From CAYYMX01 sp964473045 (GTDB lineage Bacteria; Pseudomonadota; Alphaproteobacteria; Methylaequorales; Methylaequoraceae): 5,308 nt of DNA. The notes under the pieces are model-generated. The model saw only the letters and a list, made by a program, of their open reading frames with translations. It searched no databases and was not told the origin of the DNA. The stretch spans positions 1 to 5,308 of the forward strand of contig CAYYMX010000087.1 of the NCBI GenBank assembly GCA_964473045.1. The letters are read 5' to 3'. A program made the position numbers and the translations under genes. Below are positions 1-5,308 of this stretch, piece by piece. Position 1 is the stretch's first letter; every line of letters begins with the position of its first letter.

Positions 1-156
1 TAATAAATTTTTTAAAGTTTTTTTGGGAAATTGTTTATCTAGAGAATATATTTTTGGTGAATGTTTTGCTAATCCATTTGCCAAACTATAACCTATGCCT
101 TTCCCGGCTCCAGTTATGATTATTACTTTTTCTCTTATTGAAAAAAAATTTTTCAC
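1..156 (-). CDS. SDR-family oxidoreductase, N-terminal 52 residues (cut by left edge)
   Basis: This is the start of a short-chain dehydrogenase/reductase, a family of cytosolic NAD(P)-dependent oxidoreductases. The visible product begins (V/M)KNFFSIREKVIIITGAGKG. The nucleotide-binding glycine motif TGAGKGIG lies at about residues 15-22, right after the first beta strand, as expected for the family. The catalytic Ser-Tyr-Lys residues lie beyond the window, so neither activity nor substrate can be judged. I chose the GTG at 156. The frame is closed by a TAA at 163-165, and the only other possible initiator after that stop is an ATT at 159. No Shine-Dalgarno sequence is visible. It starts 16 bases after the stop of the radical SAM gene, so cotranscription is likely. 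It is a different gene from the SDR at 3995-4828. A role in sugar or lipid precursor synthesis is inferred from context only. Confidence 0.85.
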   Translation of the reverse strand, partial: MKNFFSIREKVIIITGAGKGIGYSLANGLAKHSPKIYSLDKQFPKKTLKNLL

Positions 157-172
157 AATATGTTAATAAATA

Positions 173-2278
173 TTAAATACTATCTAAATCCCCAGTTAAG
201 CGTCTCGAATTATTTTCAATAAAGTCTGACCGTTTTACTGTATCTTCATCTTGAGCAGATCTAAAAAACTTTTTTACATAGACTCTAGATAAAGTTCTGC
301 TTATGCCTTCGAGGGTTATTCCAAACAAATTTTTATAAAATTTCATTTGCTCAATTTGAAATTGATTGAGGTTAAAATTCAAAACCGTATCTGTCTTATA
401 TTTAAATTTTTTTATATTAATTGAATCTGTAATCAAATTTATCATTAACATAAATTTAGAAATATCAAATTTAAACTTTCTTTTAACAGAAGGTTCTCCT
501 TTGAAAATACCTTGCACCTGACATTTTTTATAGCTAATTAAATCTTCTACAAATTCAGCAATATCTGATTTATCTTTTAATTTTTCAATCAGTATTTGTT
601 TTGTGGCAAACATTGCAATGCTGCTGATATTTTCTAAATCTAAAGTATAAGACCTGGATTTATATTTAAAAATTAAATTGCTGCCTAATTCTCCTTCTAT
701 AAACTTGCTAATATTTTCAGAATTCTGCGTAAATTTTCTTAACTTATCACTACTCGTCCATAATTCTTTTTCCGAATCATTTAGAAAATCATCTAATAGT
801 CTATTGAATTCTTTGAATTGGGTTTTGTTTGAGTTCTCATAAATTTTTCTAAGCCAATCCCAAACCGAAATATTTAACTTTCGCAATAAAAAGAGCACTT
901 CTTCAAAAATTCCGTCATTAAAAAAAATTTGTATTATAAGATTCATCTTTCTACACTCCAAATAATCATAAAAACTCAAAGAGCTATTTGCCACACAAAC
1001 CTCTTCAATTTCTGCTACGCTAACTCTTTTACCCAAAATTTCATAAGTTCCATAACATCTAGGAACAACTCTAAATTTGGTTTTCATTTTATATTTTTCT
1101 TTCGATGCCTCTGACCCAAGTTCGGTACCAGGCAAAATCATAAGTTGATACATTGCAATACTTGTAAAAGCACTATCGACTAAAGTTTTGAGGGTAAAAA
1201 AATGTTTCTCCGTAGTATCTCCCGGCAACCCTAAAATAACTTCGCTAAATGCATGGGTTCCAATTTTTGATGACTGCAATGCCATGTCTACAATTTGGGC
1301 TGAAGATATATTTTTTCTACTAACATTTTCTAAGATTTCTGGATCTAGGCTCTGAACAGATCCGGTAATTTTCATTGCTCCGTTAACAATTTTTGCCGCT
1401 TCTAAAATCCTGTCTTGTTTGTTTTTTCCTGTTGTTACGCTAATATATTTTGGATATCCGGTTTTTCTTTGTTCCTGAGCAAGAGCTTTGCAAGTATTTA
1501 GGTCCTCTTTATACATTCCAAAGTTCGAGTCTGCGATATAAAAATCAGTTCTCTTTTTGCTAGTTTCAAGATTGTTCATTTTTTTTGATATATATGAGAT
1601 TTCACCTGCAATAACTTCCCTCGACTTTGCTTTAACCTTGGTCCAATAACCTTGGCCTTCTGTACAAAAAGTACATGTAAAGGGACATCCTCTATTTGTT
1701 TGAATTATGGGCAATAATTTACCATCCATGAAACTATCTAATTTTCCAGAAAGATATGGAGATGGAATTTCTGTTAAATCTGTAATTCTTTCTATTTTTT
1801 TATGATGATAAAAATTTCCTTTATTAATAAAAACTAAATTGGGAACATTTGATATAACATCTATATTACTTTTATTTATTAATTCTGAAACTAACCTGTA
1901 AAACGCATGTTCTCCCTCTTTAACAATATAATAATCAATCCATGGTCTTTTTTTGAGATATTCAAACTGTTCTTGCTTGACAGATGAAAAGTTGGGTCCT
2001 CCAGCTACTGTAACAATCTTTGGAAAAGCTTCTTTAATTCTTTTCATAAACACATCGCTTAAAGAAGTGTTCCACATATAACTTGAAAAACCTATAACAT
2101 CAGGTTGTTCCTTTTCTAATTCTTTTGATAAATCCTCGGGAAATTTAAAAATTTTAGTTTTAGGAATTTGAGGTATTTTTTTTTCTAAATATTCAGCAAT
2201 CATGCCAATTGCGGCAGGTACTGTATCTGAAGCAATCGATTGTTGTGTATATGTTAAGTCGCAAATCCAAACATTCAT
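173..2278 (-). CDS. Radical SAM protein with cobalamin-binding-like N-terminal domain
   Basis: This is a 701-residue radical SAM enzyme. The 4Fe-4S cluster motif CxxxCxxC is seen as GCPFTCTFC, with Cys198, Cys202 and Cys205. Further along, EVILGLPGD (about 346-354) fits a later strand of the radical SAM barrel. Residues 1-130 look like the Rossmann-type B12-binding domain often found before such barrels, with DVIGFSS (60-66), VAGGPNFSS (91-99) and a KEGEHAF stretch at 120-126. The cobalamin-ligating DxHxxG motif is absent, and there is no histidine at all before residue 124. The barrel seems to end near residue 400. The last roughly 280 residues are Lys/Phe/Ile/Asn-rich and match nothing I recognise. 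The start is ATG at 2278, with no Shine-Dalgarno sequence, 66 bases after the FkbM stop. Reaction and substrate are unknown. Context suggests modification of a sugar or a surface-glycan precursor, but that is inference. Confidence 0.9.
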   Translation of the reverse strand: MNVWICDLTYTQQSIASDTVPAAIGMIAEYLEKKIPQIPKTKIFKFPEDLSKELEKEQPDVIGFSSYMWNTSLSDVFMKRIKEAFPKIVTVAGGPNFSSVKQEQFEYLKKRPWIDYYIVKEGEHAFYRLVSELINKSNIDVISNVPNLVFINKGNFYHHKKIERITDLTEIPSPYLSGKLDSFMDGKLLPIIQTNRGCPFTCTFCTEGQGYWTKVKAKSREVIAGEISYISKKMNNLETSKKRTDFYIADSNFGMYKEDLNTCKALAQEQRKTGYPKYISVTTGKNKQDRILEAAKIVNGAMKITGSVQSLDPEILENVSRKNISSAQIVDMALQSSKIGTHAFSEVILGLPGDTTEKHFFTLKTLVDSAFTSIAMYQLMILPGTELGSEASKEKYKMKTKFRVVPRCYGTYEILGKRVSVAEIEEVCVANSSLSFYDYLECRKMNLIIQIFFNDGIFEEVLFLLRKLNISVWDWLRKIYENSNKTQFKEFNRLLDDFLNDSEKELWTSSDKLRKFTQNSENISKFIEGELGSNLIFKYKSRSYTLDLENISSIAMFATKQILIEKLKDKSDIAEFVEDLISYKKCQVQGIFKGEPSVKRKFKFDISKFMLMINLITDSINIKKFKYKTDTVLNFNLNQFQIEQMKFYKNLFGITLEGISRTLSRVYVKKFFRSAQDEDTVKRSDFIENNSRRLTGDLDSI

Positions 2279-2285
2279 GATAAAA

Positions 2286-2310
2286 AGATACTTAGCTCAA
2301 CGTAGATACT
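2286..2310. repeat. Short direct repeat AGATACT upstream of the radical SAM gene
   Basis: AGATACT occurs at 2286-2292 and again at 2304-2310, in the same orientation and 18 bases apart. Both copies sit inside the 66-base gap between the FkbM gene and the radical SAM start. This gap is the largest in the window and the only place where a separate promoter or operator could fit. I see no convincing -35/-10 pair, hairpin terminator or ribosome-binding site in it. A 7-base repeat in such AT-rich DNA may be chance. Confidence 0.2.
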
Positions 2311-2344
2311 AGACCAATTATTAATTAATTTAAACATTATTATC

Positions 2345-3115
2345 TTAAACTCTCTCCCATATTTGATTAAATGCCGATTTCAATTTCGGTTGCTCCATTA
2401 AATCAAAATATTTATTTTCCACTAACTTAAAGCCTGCCCCTATTAAGTATTTCTTTGTATTTTCCTCTTGCAGAGTAAAACTATTATCAATTTCCACAAG
2501 AACGCTTTTTGTTTTTTTTAAAATTTGATTTCCGCCTTCTAAAATTAGATGTTCTATACCGTCAACATCCATTTTGATATAGTCGGGTTGTTTTATTTTT
2601 AAAACATTGACACAATCGTTCATAGATAACCCCAACATTTTATAATTAAATTTCTTTTTTGATTTAAAGTCATCATGTTTACAATCTTCTCCAAAAGTAG
2701 ATAACGACGCTCCCCAATCTACTGAGGTCATCTTAAACTCCGTCTCTTTCAATTTATCTGTTAAAGGAAAAGGAACAATTGTAACATTGTTAGATAATTA
2801 ATTTAGAAATATATTTTTCGTTAGTATTTCCAAATTAAAAACAGATGGTTCAAATGCATAAACGTTACAATTTTTTAGTTTTGCTGCATAACAACTATAT
2901 ATTCCAATATTTGCGCCAATATCCCAAAAAATACTATTTTGATTAAATTTTTCGATCCAGCCTAAAGTTTCGGGTTCTTTGGATGCAAAAGTATCTATCC
3001 TAAATTTATTTAATCGGTTTGGAGAGTAAAATGTTAATTTAATATTTTTGTAATTTATATTTCTCTTTTGTTCAAAAATATACTTCGCTAGATACTCTGT
3101 AAGATAACGACCCAC
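2345..3115 (-). pseudogene. FkbM-family methyltransferase, interrupted by an in-frame TAA
   Basis: This is an SAM-dependent methyltransferase of the FkbM family, commonly found in surface-polysaccharide clusters, where it is thought to O-methylate sugars. It lies in two pieces in the same frame. The first piece (3115-2801, GTG start, 105 residues) carries the SAM-binding motif WDIGANIGIYS at about 64-74 and the acidic-loop motif FEPS at about 88-91. A TAA at 2798-2800 then stops translation. Reading on in the same frame gives LSNNVTIVPFPLTDKLKETE, which is what FkbM proteins carry next. The rest (to the TAA at 2345) includes the family motif IKMDVDGIEHLILEGG and ends IWERV. Bridged, the product would be about 256 residues, near the usual length. 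Coding-like sequence also extends upstream of the GTG to about 3187 (IKKIFKIIIKK..., ...TIASTNR) without an ATG, GTG or TTG. This is probably a nonsense-mutated pseudogene, and a sequence error is the alternative. The first piece alone lacks the second half of the fold. Confidence 0.88.
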
Positions 3116-3170
3116 TCTATTTGTACTTGCAATTGTTACAAAATTTTTTACAATTTTCTTAATTATAATT

Positions 3171-3794
3171 TTAAATATTTTTTTTATTTAGGTAGGTAGT
3201 GCCTGGAGCAAGATTTTTTCTTAAAAAGGTATTTGCGCTAATCACACAACCATTGCCAATTTTAACTTCTTCTCTAACGACGCTCCCGCTGCCAATAAAA
3301 CTTCCCTGACCCAAAGACACTTTACCATTTAAAGTTGCCCCTGTAGATACATGGCAGTGATCTGCAATAATAACGTCATGTTCAACAATGCAACTAGTAT
3401 TTATAATACAGTTTTTCCCAATAATTGCGTTCGCATTAACAACTGCTCCATGCATAATTATTGTTCCTTTTCCAATTTTTGCTCGAGGAGACACATAAGC
3501 GTGCGGAGATGTAATAATTGGCATTTTAAATCCAGCTTCGATAGCTTTTTTGTATAAATTAATACGTATTTTTGAAGTTTTGATTTGACCAACACTTATA
3601 AAAGCATATTTAATTTTTTTTGATATTTTCTTTAATTCTTTATCTGTGCCTAATACAGGATAACCAAATACTGTAGATGCTAGTTTTTCTTTTTTTACAA
3701 TTAAACCCACAATACTATATTTATCACATTGTTCTATAACATCTATGCTCGCATGAGCATGGCCTCCCGCACCAATTATTATTATTTTTTTCAC
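3171..3794 (-). CDS. NeuD/PglD-family sugar acyltransferase (left-handed beta-helix)
   Basis: This 207-residue protein probably transfers an acetyl (or other acyl) group from acyl-CoA to a sugar or nucleotide-sugar in the cytosol, as NeuD (sialic acid) and PglD (UDP-4-amino sugar) do. The N-terminus KKIIIIGAGGHAHASIDVI (residues 2-20) is the family's Rossmann-like sugar-binding domain with its GAGGHA loop. From about residue 100 to 198 it shows hexapeptide repeats of a left-handed beta-helix (IGKGTI, IGKNCI, LGQGSF, IGSGSV, IGNGCV). His139 in VEHDVI sits where the catalytic histidine of PglD/NeuD is expected. The length is normal, although the C-terminus (APGTTYLNKKNI) lacks the common GNPA ending. 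The start is GTG at 3794, directly before the conserved KKIIIIGAGG. There is no clear Shine-Dalgarno sequence. Its 3' end overlaps the coding-like extension of the FkbM frame. Adjacent cytidylyltransferase and PtmA-like remnants favour a nonulosonic-acid or amino-sugar substrate. The exact substrate is not shown. Confidence 0.9.
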   Translation of the reverse strand: MKKIIIIGAGGHAHASIDVIEQCDKYSIVGLIVKKEKLASTVFGYPVLGTDKELKKISKKIKYAFISVGQIKTSKIRINLYKKAIEAGFKMPIITSPHAYVSPRAKIGKGTIIMHGAVVNANAIIGKNCIINTSCIVEHDVIIADHCHVSTGATLNGKVSLGQGSFIGSGSVVREEVKIGNGCVISANTFLRKNLAPGTTYLNKKNI

Positions 3795-3800
3795 GACGTA

Positions 3801-3844
3801 TTATTGTTTATTTTCAATTAACTGATCTTCAAAATCTTTAAGAA
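3801..3844 (-). other. Out-of-frame coding-like tail after the cytidylyltransferase stub
   Basis: Past the poly-A tract, a second minus-strand frame reads ILKDFEDQLIENKQ and then TAA (3801-3803), 6 bases before the GTG of the acyltransferase. Deleting one A from the 9-base tract would join this tail in frame to the stub (…QRVKK-ILKDFEDQ…). It may be the C-terminal end of the original cytidylyltransferase or of another lost gene. It is too short to assign. Confidence 0.35.
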
Positions 3845-3972
3845 TTTTTTTTTACTCTTTGCAAAATGCTTTCAATTAATGGAGATCCCTCAAGATCACT
3901 GATTACTTTATTTGGAAATCTTGTAGAATTCATTCTAGCTTGTATTATCAAAACCAACTGTTTCTTGGACAT
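3838..3972 (-). pseudogene. N-terminal stub of SpsF/NeuA-type CMP-sugar cytidylyltransferase
   Basis: A 44-residue reading frame begins MSKKQLVLIIQARMNSTRFP and continues NKVISDLEGSPLIESILQRVKKNS before a TAA at 3838-3840. IIQARMxSTRFPxK is the CTP-binding signature at the N-terminus of the CTP_transf_3 (cytidylyltransferase) family, whose members activate sialic-acid-like sugars or KDO as CMP-sugars and are normally about 230-250 residues. Only the first strand, the nucleotide loop and the first helix remain, so the metal- and sugar-binding parts are gone and the product should be inactive. I chose the ATG at 3972 because it directly precedes the conserved strand and lies 22 bases after the preceding SDR stop. 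A longer frame from 4026 would overlap that SDR. The stop lies just after a 9-base A run (3845-3853), beyond which an out-of-frame tail continues. This suggests internal deletion plus frameshift. Family assignment is firm; history is inferred. Confidence 0.8.
3845..3853 (-). repeat. Nine-base poly-A tract at the broken end of the cytidylyltransferase
   Basis: On the coding strand this is A9, inside the last lysine codons of the stub. Such a run is prone to replication slippage and to base-calling errors. Losing one A would remove the stop at 3838 and join the frame to the tail ending at 3801. Confidence 0.6.
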
Positions 3973-3994
3973 ACTTTGTTGTTTGATTAAAGAA

Positions 3995-4828
3995 TTACCA
4001 TATCGTTCTTCCTCCATCCACAACAAGGTTGTGACCTGTCACATAAGATGAAGCATTCGAACATAGATAAATTATTGCACCATTTAACTCGTCAGATTTT
4101 GCCATTCTTCCTAAAGGTATTCTTTCTGATAGCTGTTTAACAAATTGTTTGTCTTGTTTTTGTTTGTTAACGCCAGTTGGAGAGACGCAATTAACTCTAA
4201 TTCCCTTTTTTGCCCAGTAGGTAGCTAGATATTTTGTCATAGAAATAATTCCCGCTTTTGCAACTGAGTAAGAAATTGGCGTATTAAAATTTACACCCTT
4301 ATAATTAATTTTTTTGTTCGGTTCATAAATTCTATGATCGGGCGATATAATACCATAGTCAGATGCAATATTTATAATAGAACCTTTTTTTCTTTTTAGC
4401 ATATGTTTTGCAACGGATTTTGTTACAATAAAGGTGCTTGATAAATTTTCATTAAGAGTTTTTTGCCAAAGCTTAAAGTTATAATTTTCAAATTTTTCGA
4501 AAAAATTATAATTTGTGTTAAGCATTGCTTCACCCGTGAAACCTGCAGCATTAATTAAACAATCAATCCTTCTGTATTTTTTTATAACTAAGTTAATTGC
4601 TGCATTGACTTTAATTTCATCATTTAGATCAACTAAAAAAAAGGAACCTTTTTTTCTTTTTTTTGTAAATTTTTTTTTTAAAATTTCTAGCGATGTTATA
4701 TTTTTATCTAAAATTACAGGTATTGCGCCTGTATCTGACAACGAAAATGAGAATTCTGAACCCAAAAAGCCGGAACCACCAGTGATAACAACAATTTTAT
4801 TTTTTAGGTTAAATAGCTGTTTTTTCAT
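3995..4828 (-). CDS. SDR oxidoreductase, PtmA-like (nonulosonic-acid cluster type)
   Basis: This is a 277-residue short-chain dehydrogenase, complete and apparently intact. The NAD(P)-binding motif TGGSGFLG is at residues 16-23 and NAAG at 93-96. Asn128, Ser156, Tyr187 and Lys191 (YSVAK) form the expected catalytic set. The C-terminus VTGHNLVVDGGRTIW is typical of the family. Ser156 and Tyr187 are separated by about 30 residues, not the usual dozen or so, and the insert contains SDYGIISPDHRIYEP. From memory this is the arrangement of PtmA-like SDRs found beside CMP-legionaminic or pseudaminic acid genes (flagellin or surface glycan modification). The exact reaction of that subgroup is not well fixed. 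I chose the ATG at 4828 (MKKQLFNLKNKIVVITGG), one base after the upstream stop, implying translational coupling. A GTG at 4846 would overlap the upstream gene. It is followed after 22 bases by the cytidylyltransferase stub, which supports the sugar-activation setting. Confidence 0.9.
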   Translation of the reverse strand: MKKQLFNLKNKIVVITGGSGFLGSEFSFSLSDTGAIPVILDKNITSLEILKKKFTKKRKKGSFFLVDLNDEIKVNAAINLVIKKYRRIDCLINAAGFTGEAMLNTNYNFFEKFENYNFKLWQKTLNENLSSTFIVTKSVAKHMLKRKKGSIINIASDYGIISPDHRIYEPNKKINYKGVNFNTPISYSVAKAGIISMTKYLATYWAKKGIRVNCVSPTGVNKQKQDKQFVKQLSERIPLGRMAKSDELNGAIIYLCSNASSYVTGHNLVVDGGRTIW

Positions 4829-4829
4829 A

Positions 4830-5308
4830 TTAAAGTTTATTTTCACTTAACCAATTTTCTAAATTCTTAAGTATTTTTTTTTTAATATTTGTTTTTTCAC
4901 TTACAAAATAAATTGTTTTGTTAAGTTTTTTTATTTTCTCTTCTAATTTAGTGGAATCTGAAAATAAAATTGATTTACTTTTTTGGTACAATTCCTGAAA
5001 GTTATAACATATTAATTCAGAAGATAAATAATTTGGAAAAACTACAACAAGTTTCTTCATATTATGAGTGTACTCATGAAATAAAACTGGAATTTCTTTG
5101 GCCAAACATTCGTCTGCAATGGATGTATGCTTAGCTATAACTAGATCTGCATTAGCACAAAGCCTGTAGGAATAATAAGAATCTTTGTAATTGGTAGATA
5201 TAATTATGTTTTCTGAGTTGTTTATTTTGTCTATAACATCTTTAAAAAAACTATTGGTAGACCAACCTAAGGATTTAAATCTAAATATTACAAAGGTGTT
5301 ATCTAAGT
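4830..5308 (-). CDS. Glycosyltransferase-like surface carbohydrate protein, C-terminal part
   Basis: The frame is open from the right edge (first full codon at 5306) to a TAA at 4830-4832, giving 158 residues of the C-terminal end. Visible stretches include TFVIFRFKSLGW (4-15), ENIIISTNYKDS (32-43), and the block CANADLVIAKHTSIADECLA, followed by KEIPVLFHEYTHN (about 50-82). The pattern 'location-ADLVIAKHTS-xxxE-xLAxxIPVL' is how the second Rossmann domain of GT-B-fold glycosyltransferases and related capsule or surface-carbohydrate proteins contacts the nucleotide-sugar and closes over it. I cannot name the family more exactly without the N-terminal half. A TTG at 5105 is internal and is not the start, because conserved-looking sequence runs through it. 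The end is Lys-rich (IKKKILKNLENWLSENKL). Its stop lies one base before the PtmA-like SDR start, so the two are probably translated in tandem. It likely acts at the cytosolic face of the membrane during glycan assembly. Confidence 0.7.
   Translation of the reverse strand, partial: LDNTFVIFRFKSLGWSTNSFFKDVIDKINNSENIIISTNYKDSYYSYRLCANADLVIAKHTSIADECLAKEIPVLFHEYTHNMKKLVVVFPNYLSSELICYNFQELYQKSKSILFSDSTKLEEKIKKLNKTIYFVSEKTNIKKKILKNLENWLSENKL

Noticed and set aside
929..1114. Plus-strand open frame of 61 residues
   Set aside because: It lies wholly opposite the well-supported radical SAM gene, and its Phe/Ile/Thr-rich product has no domain-like pattern.
2279..2344. Promoter for the radical SAM gene (TTGGTC with a weak -10 about 17 bases on)
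   Set aside because: The -10 candidate (TAAGTA) fits the consensus poorly, and random AT-rich DNA yields such pairs easily.
2798..2800. Reassigned TAA codon (alternative genetic code)
   Set aside because: The other genes in the window end normally at TAA with no further internal TAA, so a single nonsense change or a sequence error is simpler.
3351..3557. Plus-strand open frame of 68 residues
   Set aside because: It is antisense to the hexapeptide-repeat region of the acyltransferase. The Asn/Cys-rich repetition only mirrors those repeats.
3973..4026. Longer N-terminus for the cytidylyltransferase stub
   Set aside because: It would overlap the end of the SDR, and the added residues are just the SDR 3' end read in another frame. 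The conserved N-terminus begins at the ATG at 3972.
3866..4051. Plus-strand open frame of 61 residues
   Set aside because: It is antisense to the cytidylyltransferase stub and the SDR end, with no family resemblance.
4829..4846. GTG at 4846 as start of the PtmA-like SDR
   Set aside because: It would overlap the upstream gene and add six non-conserved residues. The ATG at 4828 sits one base after the upstream stop.
4515..4850. Plus-strand open frame of 111 residues with a hydrophobic, membrane-like look
   Set aside because: The hydrophobicity comes from poly-T runs opposite Lys codons of the PtmA-like SDR, which has clear motifs on the other strand.

Overview
The window is strongly AT-rich, compact, and coded entirely on the minus strand, so transcription runs from the right edge to the left. 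It resembles the surface-polysaccharide (hypervariable) region of a streamlined AT-rich bacterium. SAR11/Pelagibacterales or a similar marine lineage is my best guess. This rests on base composition, very short gene spacings, Lys/Asn/Ile-rich proteins and gene types, not on any marker gene.

In transcription order the layout is: (1) 5308-4830, C-terminal part of a glycosyltransferase-like surface carbohydrate protein, open at the right edge; (2) 4828-3995, an SDR oxidoreductase of the PtmA type seen in nonulosonic-acid (legionaminic-like) clusters; (3) 3972-3838, a 44-residue stub of an SpsF/NeuA-type CMP-sugar cytidylyltransferase, followed by a short out-of-frame tail beyond a 9-base poly-A tract; (4) 3794-3171, a NeuD/PglD-family sugar O/N-acyltransferase; (5) 3115-2345, an FkbM-family methyltransferase broken by an in-frame TAA; (6) 2278-173, a 701-residue radical SAM protein with a degenerate cobalamin-binding-like N-terminal domain; (7) 156-1, the N-terminal end of a second SDR, cut by the left edge. 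Gaps are 1 to about 65 bases, so most or all of this could be one operon. The only gap large enough for a separate promoter (2279-2344, upstream of the radical SAM gene) shows no convincing one.

Together the SDR, cytidylyltransferase and NeuD-like genes point to making and activating an acylated acidic sugar for a glycan. The glycosyltransferase-like and FkbM genes would act on the glycan or its precursors. Two of the five genes that lie wholly inside the window are damaged (an FkbM nonsense codon with a possibly lost start, and a cytidylyltransferase stub), so the locus is either decaying or carries sequence errors. I see no tRNA, rRNA, CRISPR array, insertion sequence or strong terminator. 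The most notable points are the split FkbM gene, the cytidylyltransferase remnant at a poly-A tract, and the radical SAM protein that lacks the cobalamin-ligating histidine and has a long unassigned C-terminal region.
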